Part shown: positions 55,674-64,000 of the stretch, in pieces
How the letters are laid out: each line of letters opens with the position of its first letter
Numbering within the stretch: position 1 is the stretch's first letter
Source of the DNA: Psychroserpens jangbogonensis
Lineage (GTDB): Bacteria > Bacteroidota > Bacteroidia > Flavobacteriales > Flavobacteriaceae
Assembly: GCF_000797465.1 (NCBI RefSeq)
Contig: NZ_JSWG01000001.1
Span: 124,001 to 188,000 of the forward strand
Reading direction: 5' to 3'
DNA length: 64,000 nt
The notes under the pieces: model-generated
What the model was told of the DNA's origin: nothing
The model's input: only the letters and a program-made list of their open reading frames with translations
Databases searched by the model: none
Translations under genes and position numbers: made by a program

Positions 55674-57827
55674 TTACAAATTATCTAATTGATTGTCTTT
55701 TCCATCTTCACTTATCGTCCAGAAAAATCCAATAAAGAAAAACTGATCTGCTGCAGGTTGCAATGAACGTCTTGCAAAATTTCCATTAACATCTGGCGTA
55801 TTTGCATATTGGTAACCATTTATATTTTTAAAGGCTAAAACATTGTTTACAGATGCATAAATAATCTTCTGCGGACTGATTAAATAGGCCCAATTTAAAC
55901 TCACACTATTAAAGTTTTTTGTTTTCTCTCCTAGAAACTTATTTGTATTCGGATCTGTATAAGGTCTGCCAGATGCAAAAGTATAGGCAAAACCAACTTG
56001 GCTTTTCCAATCATCAATCCAGTACTTTGCTACTGCTGAAAAATTATGTGTGTTAGCAAAACTAGGTTGTGCTTGAGTTGGATAATTTTTGTAATCACGC
56101 TCTGTATCTAAATATGAGTAGCTAATCCAATAATCAGTATTTTTAATACTCTTATTATCTCTCCAGAAGATATCGAGCCCTTGAGCATATCCAGAACCTG
56201 AATTATCAAATTCAGTACTAAATCCTGAAAGTTCTGTATCAAATTTTACAAGATTATCATAATCTTTACGATATAGCTCAGCTCTAAATAGGCGTCCATC
56301 GTTTACATATTGATAATTCATAATGTAATGCTTTGTGTTTTGTGTCTCTACTTGCGAATTAAACTTTAATATTCCATTATTAGCATTTTGATAAAAATCA
56401 CCATACGCAAGTGATAATTGTCCGTTTTTTGATGTTTTGTAGGCTACCGAAGCTCTTGGAGCGATATTAAATTCGTTTGAAAGCTCATAGTTGTCTGCCC
56501 TTACTCCTACTTTTAAAGCAAAATCTTTATTAAAGATGATATCAGACTCTACAAAAATCGCAGAATTATTATTTGTGAATCCATAGCTTTCCTTAAAATC
56601 ATCAGACTTGACTGATTCATCAAAATCTGTGGTAAAATGTTCCAGTCCAAAACTAAGTTTAAACCTGCTACTAAAACGTTTTTTAAGCTTAACCTTTGCA
56701 TGAGCAGAATTCTCACTATCATCAACATTAAGATTCTCATTAATACCAACATCTGTTCTAGCAATGGTATAACTCAATCCGGATTGTATAGACCAATTAT
56801 TTCCTAAGATTCCTTGATATGATGCGTTCGTATAGAAGTTTCGGTTCTTTAAACTAAAACGCACACCATTTGGGTCGTTAATATCTTCTTGTATTAAATC
56901 AAAGTTAGAAGTATCAAAAGCTGCATAAAATTTAAGCATTCCTGTGTCAAACTTCTGACGAAATACAGCTTCCCCTTGAGCTCCTTCATAAGGTTCTTTC
57001 CAATCGTTTCTATCCGGAAACAAGGCAATATAAGGTGCAAGATTTATATATGAAGCGCTTACACTTAAAGACGTTTTTTCCCATTTTTCAGTATGTCCTA
57101 AACTTCCACCTACAGTCATAATACCAATATCTGTTTTTTCTTGGTCTGGTTCATCAATAGTGCTTAATAAAAGAACACTTGAAAGTGCGTTTCCAAATTC
57201 GGCAGAATAACCTCCTGTTGAAAAGGTAATCCCATCAAACAAGAATGGAGAATAACGACCACGAGTTGGAATATTGTTGGCAGTTGGTGAGTATGGTGTA
57301 AACACACGAATACCATCAATAAAAATTTGAGTTTCATCTGCATCTCCACCTCTAACAAATAATCGCCCATCTTCAGCAACGGTAGATGTGCCTGGCAAGG
57401 TTTGTAGTGCACCTACAAAATCGCCAATTGCGCTAGCTGTGGTTACCACGTCTAAAGGTTTTAAAACAGAAACCTTACTATTGTCATTAGCTTCAAATGT
57501 TCCTGCTGAGATTACAACAGTATCTAAGGCATTAACATCTTCTCTTAGTTTAACTTGAAGATTCTTTAGTGTTGAAACATCTCCTGCAATCGTTTTTGTT
57601 TCATAAGATAAATACGAAATGATTAATACTTGTGTGTTTGTTTCTGAAGTTTCAAATGAAAAATTTCCTTCATCGTTAGTTGTTGCGCCATCATAGGTTC
57701 CATCTAAATACACATTAGCTCCAATGATGGGTTGATTTTTATTATCGGTTACTTTTCCGCTAATGGTTGTTTGTGCTAATGATAGCGTCGTGATTAAGGC
57801 TGCTAAAATGAATGTTAATAGTTTCAT
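55674..57827 (-). CDS. TonB-dependent receptor with carboxypeptidase-like domain
   Basis: A 717-residue outer-membrane receptor. After the signal peptide (TTLSLAQ), residues about 20-100 form a CarboxypepD-regulatory-like beta-sandwich (TISGKVTDNKNQPIIGANVY) common in Bacteroidota. The plug domain is near 105-220 (FVGALQTLPGTSTVAEDGRL and IFIDGIRVFTPY). The 22-strand barrel ends in FFIGFFWTISED. No SusD partner is present, so it is not a typical polysaccharide-utilisation pair; the ligand is unknown. TonB follows. Confidence 0.93.
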   Translation of the reverse strand: MKLLTFILAALITTLSLAQTTISGKVTDNKNQPIIGANVYLDGTYDGATTNDEGNFSFETSETNTQVLIISYLSYETKTIAGDVSTLKNLQVKLREDVNALDTVVISAGTFEANDNSKVSVLKPLDVVTTASAIGDFVGALQTLPGTSTVAEDGRLFVRGGDADETQIFIDGIRVFTPYSPTANNIPTRGRYSPFLFDGITFSTGGYSAEFGNALSSVLLLSTIDEPDQEKTDIGIMTVGGSLGHTEKWEKTSLSVSASYINLAPYIALFPDRNDWKEPYEGAQGEAVFRQKFDTGMLKFYAAFDTSNFDLIQEDINDPNGVRFSLKNRNFYTNASYQGILGNNWSIQSGLSYTIARTDVGINENLNVDDSENSAHAKVKLKKRFSSRFKLSFGLEHFTTDFDESVKSDDFKESYGFTNNNSAIFVESDIIFNKDFALKVGVRADNYELSNEFNIAPRASVAYKTSKNGQLSLAYGDFYQNANNGILKFNSQVETQNTKHYIMNYQYVNDGRLFRAELYRKDYDNLVKFDTELSGFSTEFDNSGSGYAQGLDIFWRDNKSIKNTDYWISYSYLDTERDYKNYPTQAQPSFANTHNFSAVAKYWIDDWKSQVGFAYTFASGRPYTDPNTNKFLGEKTKNFNSVSLNWAYLISPQKIIYASVNNVLAFKNINGYQYANTPDVNGNFARRSLQPAADQFFFIGFFWTISEDGKDNQLDNL

Positions 57828-57964
57828 GTTGTGGTTGTGTTTAATTGTTCGTTTTTAATTGATGGTACAAACTTGACGTATTTAGAAGATTTCTGAAATT
57901 CTAATTAACCGAATTGTTAATATTGAATGATGAATTGCATATTTTTACAAAAAAGGAAGAATTG

Positions 57965-58645
57965 ATGCTCTCAAAGGTTGAACAAAAATTTAGCGGTATC
58001 TATGCCATTATTGTCATTATCGAATTGATATGTGGGAACTTTGCCGATTTAGAAACGATACATTATTTCACAAAGCCTTTAATTGTATTATCGTTACTAA
58101 TATTTTTCTTTACTCAAAACCAGCTAATAAATAAAACTATAAAAACACTAATGGTTCTTGCTCTAGTGTTTTCGTTAATTGGTGATGTAGCTCTATTATT
58201 TGATGCCATTAACCCTAATTATTTCATAATAGGTTTGGCCTCTTTTTTACTAGCACATGTTATGTACGTACTCGTGTTTTTAAAACAAAGAAATAAAAAT
58301 AAAAACCCTTTGGGCTTCATAATCTTGATGCTTGGGTATGCTGCACTCTTATTTTATGTTTTAAATGATGGACTGGGTGATTTATTAATCCCTGTAGTAG
58401 TTTATATGATAGTTATATTGAGCATGTCTACTTCTGCCTATCTTAGACAAAAGCTCAACAATACCATAAGTTACAATTGGGTTTTTATAGGTGCTATTTT
58501 ATTTATGCTATCTGATAGCATTCTAGCCTTAGATAAGTTCTACCAACCGCTTCCTTTAAGCTCAATTAGTATAATGTTGACTTATGCCTTAGCTCAATAT
58601 TGTATTGTTATTGGAATTTTAAAACATAACAAGCAAATGCGTTAA
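57965..58645 (+). CDS. Lysoplasmalogenase family membrane protein (YhhN/TMEM86-like)
   Basis: A 226-residue membrane protein with eight predicted helices of the YhhN family (PF07947), whose animal members hydrolyse the vinyl ether of lysoplasmalogen. Conserved polar residues in the helices include FSLIGDVALLFD and GAILFMLSDSILALDKF. I start at the ATG at 57965, preceded by AAGGAAG, rather than at the TTG at 57914. A structured-RNA-like element follows. Confidence 0.88.
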   Translation: MLSKVEQKFSGIYAIIVIIELICGNFADLETIHYFTKPLIVLSLLIFFFTQNQLINKTIKTLMVLALVFSLIGDVALLFDAINPNYFIIGLASFLLAHVMYVLVFLKQRNKNKNPLGFIILMLGYAALLFYVLNDGLGDLLIPVVVYMIVILSMSTSAYLRQKLNNTISYNWVFIGAILFMLSDSILALDKFYQPLPLSSISIMLTYALAQYCIVIGILKHNKQMR

Positions 58646-58710
58646 GGATGGAAACGGCATCCTTTTGGTAACAAAAGATACAGTGTACAGCCTGACCCAA
58701 ATGGAACGCG
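58644..58710 (+). ncRNA. Candidate structured RNA element with two hairpins
   Basis: Starting at the lysoplasmalogenase stop codon there is AAGGATG-GAAACGG-CATCCTT (7-bp stem, 58644-58664), overlapping CTTTTG-GTAA-CAAAAG (58662-58677) with a GNRA tetraloop. An A/C-rich single strand with AGCCTGACCCAAATGGAACG follows. The layout recalls conserved Flavobacteria intergenic RNAs such as Flavo-1, but I cannot confirm identity. It is not a terminator of usual form. Confidence 0.45.
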
Positions 58711-58714
58711 AAAA

Positions 58715-59986
58715 TTACTTTTTAAATGGTCTTATAATTAAACGTGCAGCTTTATCGAAGTTGATATAGTTATAGGTCCAATTAAAAAACACAATAGCTC
58801 GATTTCTAAAACCTACTAAAGACATTAAATGGATAAACATCCATATAAACCAAGCAAAAAAGCCTCCGAATTTGTAGTGCTTTAAATCGACCACTGCCTT
58901 ATTTCTTCCAATGGTAGCCATTGAGCCTTTGTCCTTATAAGAAAAGGGCTGCATTGATTTTTTATTGATAAGCCTCGTTATGTTTTTACCTAACAGTTTA
59001 CCTTGCTGAATTGCTGGTTGAGCGACTTGTGGATGACCATTAGGATAGTCATCGGTAGTCATCAATGCTATATCTCCTAAAGCAAAAATAGAATCATAGC
59101 CTTCGACTTGATTAAACCTGTTTACTTTATATCGATTGCTTCTTTCTATTAAAGTTTCAGCTTTTAAACCGTGAACTGGAGCTCCTGTAACACCAGCCGC
59201 CCAAATTAAGGTTTCTGATTGAAATTCAAGATCTGTGTTGGTTAAAACTTGTTTCCCATCATAATTCTTAACAAACGTATTGCAATGCACATTAACTCCT
59301 AATTCGACCAAAAATTTCTCAGCCTTTTTAGAAGCATGTTCACTCATTGGAGGCAATACTCGCTGAGCACCTTCAAGCAAATGAATCTGCATATCTTGAG
59401 TGTTTAAATCTCTATAATCTCTTGGAAGAATATTATTCTTAAGCTCTGCTATTGCTCCTGCAAGCTCAACTCCCGTTGGTCCACCTCCAACAATTACAAA
59501 GTTTAAAAAAGCTTCTCGTTCTTGTTTTGTATCTGCTATAGCTGCCTTTTCAAAATTTTGTAGAATAAGGCTTCTGATATCAAGTGCTTGAGGAACACTT
59601 TTCATTGGCATACTATGCGTTTCTATTGCATTGTTTCCGAAAAAATTTGTTTTTGTACCAGTGGCAATTACCAAATAATCAAACTCAAGATCACCTATCG
59701 AGGTTTTTATCAAATTATTTTCTGGTTGAATTTGTTCTACTTCTGCCAACCTGAAAAACGTTGTTTTATGTTTCTTAATTATTTTTCGCAACGGATAAGC
59801 AATTGAATCTGGTTCTAATCCTGAGCTAGAAACTTGGTATAATAGTGGTTGAAAGGTGTGATAATTGTGTTTGTCGATTAATACGACCTGAACACTTTTA
59901 TTTGCCAAAGTTTTTACAAGTTTAACGCCTGCAAATCCGCCTCCTACTATAACAACTCGAGGTAAAGTTGATTTTGGAATATTCAT
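58715..59986 (-). CDS. ndh: Type II NADH dehydrogenase (NDH-2)
   Basis: A 423-residue FAD-dependent NADH:quinone oxidoreductase. The FAD-binding motif is VVIVGGGFAGVKLVKTLANK, the NADH motif is FVIVGGGPTGVELAGAIAEL, and DYPNGHPQVAQPAIQQGKLL forms part of the quinone site. The hydrophobic C-terminus anchors it to the membrane. It oxidises NADH without pumping protons. Confidence 0.93.
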   Translation of the reverse strand: MNIPKSTLPRVVIVGGGFAGVKLVKTLANKSVQVVLIDKHNYHTFQPLLYQVSSSGLEPDSIAYPLRKIIKKHKTTFFRLAEVEQIQPENNLIKTSIGDLEFDYLVIATGTKTNFFGNNAIETHSMPMKSVPQALDIRSLILQNFEKAAIADTKQEREAFLNFVIVGGGPTGVELAGAIAELKNNILPRDYRDLNTQDMQIHLLEGAQRVLPPMSEHASKKAEKFLVELGVNVHCNTFVKNYDGKQVLTNTDLEFQSETLIWAAGVTGAPVHGLKAETLIERSNRYKVNRFNQVEGYDSIFALGDIALMTTDDYPNGHPQVAQPAIQQGKLLGKNITRLINKKSMQPFSYKDKGSMATIGRNKAVVDLKHYKFGGFFAWFIWMFIHLMSLVGFRNRAIVFFNWTYNYINFDKAARLIIRPFKK

Positions 59987-60009
59987 GATTTTTATTAAAA
60001 CAATCCTTA

Positions 60010-60017
60010 CAAAGATA
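60010..60017 (-). promoter_or_regulatory. -7 promoter box TATCTTTG of the NDH-2 gene
   Basis: Exact TAnnTTTG match on the minus strand, about 24 bases before the NDH-2 start codon. Confidence 0.4.
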
Positions 60018-60118
60018 CTGTTTCGGCAATCTAAAATCTTATTTTTGAAATATTACTTAGCACATATTGTAACATTTTAAAAAGTATAACTACTTATAGG
60101 TAACTAACCGATAAAAAT

Positions 60119-60613
60119 TTGGATAAAGCACTAGAACATAGTTTTGTTGAATTACTCGAAAAACATCAAAACATTGTGCATAAAGTCTGCAGATTATACA
60201 CCAATAATCAAGACGCGCATAATGATTTGTTTCAAGAGATAACTATACAGTTATGGAAAGCTTATCCTAAGTTTCGAGGTGATGCAAAGTTTAGTACTTG
60301 GATGTATCGTGTTGGTTTAAATACTGCAATAACACTCTACCGAAAGTCTAAACGGAGCATAAAAACTCAGGAGTTTGAAAGTGTTCAATTTAAAATAAAA
60401 TCTGAGCCTTACGACGATACTGAAGAACAGCAATTAAAACAATTGTATAAAGGCGTGCATCAACTTAATGACATTGAAAAAGCATTGGTGTTTTTATATC
60501 TCGAAGATAAAAATTATAGTGAAATTAGCGAAACACTAGGTATTACTGAAGTTAATGCTCGTGTAAAAATGAACAGGGTTAAGAAAAAATTAAGAACAAT
60601 ATTAAATCCGTAA
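60119..60613 (+). CDS. ECF-type RNA polymerase sigma factor, TTG start
   Basis: A 164-residue sigma-70 family factor of the extracytoplasmic-function class. Region 2 contains NDLFQEITIQLWKAYPKFRG and FSTWMYRVGLNTAI, and region 4 contains SEISETLGITEVNARVKMNR. It starts at TTG (60119); the first ATG in frame is well inside region 2. It lies 4 bases before a membrane protein gene, the usual place of an anti-sigma factor. Confidence 0.92.
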   Translation: MDKALEHSFVELLEKHQNIVHKVCRLYTNNQDAHNDLFQEITIQLWKAYPKFRGDAKFSTWMYRVGLNTAITLYRKSKRSIKTQEFESVQFKIKSEPYDDTEEQQLKQLYKGVHQLNDIEKALVFLYLEDKNYSEISETLGITEVNARVKMNRVKKKLRTILNP

Positions 60614-60617
60614 AACT

Positions 60618-61262
60618 ATGGATGAATTAGAATTATTAAAAAAAGACTGGAAAAAGGAAGACAAAGTATATCCTAAACTATCATATAATGAAATTTATAA
60701 TATGATACTTAGTAAATCGTCTTCTATTGTCAAATGGATATTTATAATAAGTATGCTAGAATTTGTGTTTTGGCTATTTATTTCCTTTGGCTTAAAAGCT
60801 TCAGGATTTAATTTAGAATTAGATGGTATGGAACAAAATTTTGGTTTTATTGCCATATCCATTTTCTCTTATGCGATTTTAGCCTACTTCTTCTACAGGT
60901 TTTATACAAACTACAAAACTATAAACACAACAGACAGTGCAAAAACACTTATGGAAAACATCTTAAAAACAAGACGTACCGTAAAACAATATGTATTTTT
61001 TAACCTTTTTGTATTGGTTGTAGGTGTAGCTTATATGATGCCTTACGCCATTAAGCAAGACGAAAGTTCTAGAGCTCTTCTTGAAACTGCCCAAGCCAAT
61101 GGCGAATTATTTAAATACTACGCAGGAATAGCCATAGTAACCATTATCGGGTTGGCAATAGCTATAAGTGTCTTATTATTATTTTATTGGCTTATCTATG
61201 GAATTCTATTAAAACGATTAAATAGAAATTACTACGAATTAAAAAAACTTGAAGTTGAATAA
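60618..61262 (+). CDS. Membrane protein, possible anti-sigma partner
   Basis: A 214-residue protein with a short cytosolic N-terminus (LLKKDWKKEDKVYPKLSYNE) and four hydrophobic helices (about 35-57, 75-95, 125-143, 170-195). It has no clear ZAS zinc motif. Position 4 bases after the sigma gene and a cytosolic head suggest that it holds the sigma factor at the membrane, though this is inference. Its stop overlaps the ATG of the interrupted gene that follows. Confidence 0.78.
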   Translation: MDELELLKKDWKKEDKVYPKLSYNEIYNMILSKSSSIVKWIFIISMLEFVFWLFISFGLKASGFNLELDGMEQNFGFIAISIFSYAILAYFFYRFYTNYKTINTTDSAKTLMENILKTRRTVKQYVFFNLFVLVVGVAYMMPYAIKQDESSRALLETAQANGELFKYYAGIAIVTIIGLAIAISVLLLFYWLIYGILLKRLNRNYYELKKLEVE

Positions 61263-61726
61263 TGGCCGTTGTTACCTTCAATATTGATAAAAACGCCATA
61301 AGTTACCATGTAAATTAGTTAGGAATTGAGACTGTAAAAGTTAATGACATTCAAGTTTCAAAAAAATTATCCTTACCAAAAAGGAAACATAAATTCAATC
61401 TTGAGGTCGTTGGTAAAAATGAAACGTTTTATATAACATCAAAACAACTGTTTTCTTCGGGATACATTACAGCTCAATTATTCCATAATGATGTGCTTAT
61501 TGACGAAAAGATTTTAGAATTCAATTTCCCTATTATTAAAGATGACTCTAAGAATACTGAGAATTCTACATTTATGATGGGCATGATATTCATCATTTTT
61601 TCCTTAGTCTTTGACTGGTCTAAATTTTTCTTATTTATTGGATTGATTTTCGTCTTTGATTCTGTATCAAGAACCAAGGTAAAAACAAATAACTCTGAAG
61701 ATAATAACTTAAAAAGCAACGACTAA
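61262..61726 (+). pseudogene. Third gene of the sigma operon, interrupted by in-frame TAG
   Basis: An ATG overlapping the previous stop (TAATG) opens MAVVTFNIDKNAISYHVN, then TAG (61316-61318), then the same frame continues for 135 codons: LGIETVKVNDIQVSKKLSLP onward, ending with two hydrophobic segments (about 98-130) and a polar tail. The join N-[stop]-LG suggests a Tyr codon changed to TAG. Without the stop it is a 154-residue membrane-linked protein of unknown function. The ATG at 61493 would give only its last half. A sequencing error or readthrough is possible. Confidence 0.7.
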
Positions 61727-62527
61727 TTACCAGTCCCTAAGCTCTCTATTCAATCGTTCTTTTTCCATAAGATCTTCCTGTGGAATCACTTTTAAAAACG
61801 AAGGATGTTGCTCAATAGCATACTCGATTTTCTCAACAATATCAGCTATACTTTCGTTTTCGTAATCGATTTTTAAAGGCTCTTTCACTTCAAAAGATTG
61901 ATACACATTTTTCTTTTTAACACGAAGTCCTTTTTTATCGAATGAACGTCTAAAACCATCTATAACGATTGGAACTACAATAGGCTTATATTGTTTTATA
62001 ATATGTGCTGTTCCCTTACGAATAGGTTTAAACGGAGTTGTTGTTCCTTGCGGAAAAGTGATAACCCAACCATCATCTAATGCTGTTTTTATACTAGTAA
62101 TGTCGCTCATTTTCACTTGTCTATTCACATTTTGTCCTTGAGAACGCCAAGTACGTTCAATACTAATAGAACCTGTATACGCAAATATTTTAGGTAGCAA
62201 CCCTGATTTCATGGTTTCTTTAGCTGCAACATAGTACAAATTCAATTTAGGATTCCATAGATATCCAACATTTTTAATACTATCTAATCGTCCGCTAAGA
62301 CTTGCATTAAACACATGAAACATTGCAAATACATCTGCAAAATAGGTTTGGTGATTTGAAATAAAAAGAACATTTGTCTCTGGTAAGTTTTTTAAAATAT
62401 CTGTACCTTCAATATTAAGTTCATTAAAGCCTCTAAATCTACGGTGTGTTAATACACCTAAGATTCGAATTAGCCATTTTTTCAAAAAAAGTATATGCCC
62501 AAAAGGGTTTCTTTTAAATAATCCCAT
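61727..62527 (-). CDS. 1-acyl-glycerol-3-phosphate acyltransferase (PlsC-like)
   Basis: A 266-residue membrane-associated acyltransferase (PF01553). The catalytic HxxxxD motif is in FISNHQTYFADVFAM, with ITFPQGTTTPFKPIRKGTAH as the substrate-binding motif (FPQGTT in place of FPEGTR). It acylates lysophosphatidate or a related lysolipid in phospholipid synthesis. Its stop codon is the base after the interrupted gene's TAA. Confidence 0.9.
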   Translation of the reverse strand: MGLFKRNPFGHILFLKKWLIRILGVLTHRRFRGFNELNIEGTDILKNLPETNVLFISNHQTYFADVFAMFHVFNASLSGRLDSIKNVGYLWNPKLNLYYVAAKETMKSGLLPKIFAYTGSISIERTWRSQGQNVNRQVKMSDITSIKTALDDGWVITFPQGTTTPFKPIRKGTAHIIKQYKPIVVPIVIDGFRRSFDKKGLRVKKKNVYQSFEVKEPLKIDYENESIADIVEKIEYAIEQHPSFLKVIPQEDLMEKERLNRELRDW

Positions 62528-62574
62528 TAAATGTTAGTTGTTAAGCGGAAAAACAAACTTACAAAATCTACTAG

Positions 62575-63216
62575 CTACAACACTCTTTTTAACAAGTCTT
62601 TTACTTCACTTAGCATCATTGCGGTTGCTCCCCAAACTATATGACCATTAAGTTTAAATGCTGGAACCTCAACGTTTACTTTAGAAGAATTAGGCACAGA
62701 GGTTTGAATCACAGTTGTTTCGTCTAAAAAATGATTAAGAGGAACTTCAATTAGGTCTTCTACCTCATCGTCTTGTTTGATAAAATTTGGTGTGTTTTGA
62801 GTGACACCAAAAAATGGATGAACCGTAAAATTACTTGGCGGAATATACATTGGTGTCATTCTCTTTAATACATTAACGGTATCCATTGGAACTCCGACTT
62901 CTTCGTAAGTTTCTCTTAAAGCCGTAATTTGCAAATCTGAATCATCCTCTTCCGGTTTGCCACCAGGAAATCCTACTTGAGCAGAATGCACTCCTTTATA
63001 TGTTTTTCTTAAAATCAATATCAAATGTGTTTCATTATGCCTATTGGGATAAAACATAGCTAAAACCGCAGCTTGTTTAGCTGTTTTCATCAATGCTCTG
63101 TTGTGCTCCATAAGATCTAAACGATATGGAGGCGACATTTTAATCTGAGAAGCTTCTCCCGGAAGCTCTAGATTTTTTATTTTTGGTACTGATTTTAAAA
63201 ATATATTGAAATCCAT
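62575..63216 (-). CDS. CoA pyrophosphatase-like NUDIX hydrolase
   Basis: A 213-residue NUDIX hydrolase. The Nudix box is GGKPEEDDSDLQITALRETY followed by EEVGV, preceded by HSAQVGFPGG. This is the pattern of the UPF0035/CoA-disphosphatase subgroup (NudL/YeaB), which hydrolyses CoA and its derivatives. It diverges from the PPIase gene by 9 bases. Confidence 0.92.
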   Translation of the reverse strand: MDFNIFLKSVPKIKNLELPGEASQIKMSPPYRLDLMEHNRALMKTAKQAAVLAMFYPNRHNETHLILILRKTYKGVHSAQVGFPGGKPEEDDSDLQITALRETYEEVGVPMDTVNVLKRMTPMYIPPSNFTVHPFFGVTQNTPNFIKQDDEVEDLIEVPLNHFLDETTVIQTSVPNSSKVNVEVPAFKLNGHIVWGATAMMLSEVKDLLKRVL

Positions 63217-63225
63217 CTTATAATT

Positions 63226-63939
63226 ATGACGAGACTATTTTTTATACTGGTATGTGTTTGTTTAATGAATTGTGAAGATAAGCAATCTCGTAAGAAAACA
63301 AATACAACAGTTTTAGATTCAATAGTTGTTTCTCAAAAAATTAAACCTACCAAATCAAAAGACCCATTACCAGAAACTCCAGAACGAAGATATCCTCTTC
63401 TGACCGAAAAAAATGCCATGGAGTTTTTTCTTCAGTATGATACATTACATAAAGAGAATAAAGTCCGACTTGTTACAGACTATGGAAATATTGACATTTT
63501 GTTATTTAACGAAACTAAATTCCATCGTGCAAATTTCATCTATTTAACCAAACAAGGGTATTTTAATGATACGCAATTCTATCGTGTTATCGAAAATTAC
63601 ATCGTACAAGGTGGTAGTACAGACGATAGAGATGTCATGCAAAAACGAAAAGTCATCGGCAAATATTTATTGCCTACAGATACAAAACGTGGTTTCAAAC
63701 ATGATAGAGGTGTCATTTCTATGCCAAGTAGCGAAATTGATAATCCCCATAAATTAGCATCACCTTACGAATTTTTTATCACCTTAAGAGATGTATATCA
63801 GCTAGATGGCGACTATACCATTTTCGGAAAAGTGATAAGCGGACTAGACGTAGCCGACAAAATTGCCAATGTAGACACTGATGATGGAGATTGGCCATTA
63901 CAAAATGTTTATATCAGACGTGTTGAAATCCTAGAGTAA
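63226..63939 (+). CDS. Cyclophilin-type peptidyl-prolyl isomerase lipoprotein
   Basis: A 237-residue lipoprotein (signal FILVCVCLMNCEDKQ). A linker precedes the cyclophilin domain (about 80-235), with FHRANFIYLTKQGYFNDTQF, YRVIENYIVQGGSTDD and YTIFGKVISGLDVADKIANV. It probably assists folding in the periplasm. The usual Phe-Arg-x4-Phe-x-Gln-Gly/Gly motif is changed to YRVIENYIVQGG, a common bacterial variant. Confidence 0.92.
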   Translation: MTRLFFILVCVCLMNCEDKQSRKKTNTTVLDSIVVSQKIKPTKSKDPLPETPERRYPLLTEKNAMEFFLQYDTLHKENKVRLVTDYGNIDILLFNETKFHRANFIYLTKQGYFNDTQFYRVIENYIVQGGSTDDRDVMQKRKVIGKYLLPTDTKRGFKHDRGVISMPSSEIDNPHKLASPYEFFITLRDVYQLDGDYTIFGKVISGLDVADKIANVDTDDGDWPLQNVYIRRVEILE

Positions 63940-64000
63940 TTCATTACAATTGTTATTGTTTTAACAAAAAATCAACATAAACTTTACATATTTTTCAATA

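Noticed and set aside
61493-61726. Stand-alone 77-codon gene
   Set aside because: It is the in-frame second half of the gene that begins at 61262 and is interrupted by TAG 61316-61318; coding character continues upstream of 61493.
1-64000. tRNA, rRNA, CRISPR arrays, prophage or transposon genes
   Set aside because: Reading both strands, I saw no cloverleaf-like tRNA ends, rRNA sequence, regularly spaced direct repeats, integrase or transposase.

Overview
The window is a 64 kb AT-rich chromosomal segment of a bacterium of the phylum Bacteroidota, almost certainly family Flavobacteriaceae. The reasons are: type IX secretion C-terminal sorting domains on three proteins; promoter elements of the Bacteroidota form TTTG-N18..21-TAnnTTTG; weak Shine-Dalgarno sequences; a fused methylmalonyl/isobutyryl-CoA mutase (IcmF type); bacillithiol enzyme BshC; a PUR-domain DUF3276 protein; a long NusB; and the order leucine dehydrogenase - nusB - DUF1573 - yajC. 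I see no rRNA, tRNA, insertion sequence, prophage or CRISPR array. It looks like ordinary core chromosome with a few unusual loci. Species cannot be assigned from the sequence alone.

Layout. 1-6 kb: a secreted His/Tyr-rich protein cut by the left edge, then a plus-strand run of membrane and outer-membrane genes (AI-2E transporter, porin-like protein, beta-barrels, DUF481 protein, PAP2 phosphatase). 6-11 kb: a large leucine-rich-repeat T9SS cargo protein, an SRPBCC/GyrI-like protein with crcB, and a DUF1684 lipoprotein. 11-14.4 kb: an MFS efflux gene with a leader ORF and a mutually exclusive hairpin set in front of it, followed by overlapping VOC and DJ-1/PfpI genes and an Lrp/AsnC regulator with a nearby inverted repeat. 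14.4-23 kb: OsmC, the 1136-residue IcmF-type mutase, an OmpA-family protein, a thioredoxin/DUF3738 protein and small secreted proteins.

23-35 kb: a BtuF-like binding protein with bshC, guaB, a porin / FMN-binding / four-helix membrane protein cluster, HMG-CoA lyase, a LysE exporter that seems to start at CTG, two T9SS cargo proteins (spondin domain; M43 metalloprotease) and pyrD. 35-44 kb: a universal stress protein, then a minus-strand five-gene operon encoding a TolC protein fused to a periplasmic-binding-like domain, an RND adaptor, an RND pump, a potassium-channel-like protein and a PsiE-like protein. 44-54 kb: pepT, YdeI-like protein, yajC, DUF1573, nusB, leucine dehydrogenase, ABC exporter, PUR protein and M14 peptidase. 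54-64 kb: CsaA-like protein, thioredoxin, TonB with a TonB-dependent receptor, lysoplasmalogenase, a candidate structured RNA, NDH-2, an ECF sigma operon whose third gene carries an in-frame TAG, acyltransferase, NUDIX hydrolase and a lipoprotein peptidyl-prolyl isomerase.

The best candidates for something undescribed are: (1) the leader peptide and terminator/antiterminator arrangement before the MFS gene (11384-11518); (2) the TolC/binding-protein fusion co-transcribed with an RND pump, an ion channel and PsiE; (3) the porin/FMN/4-TM cluster with an apparently leaderless internal promoter; and (4) the two-hairpin element at 58644-58710. All are read by eye from sequence; no searches were run.
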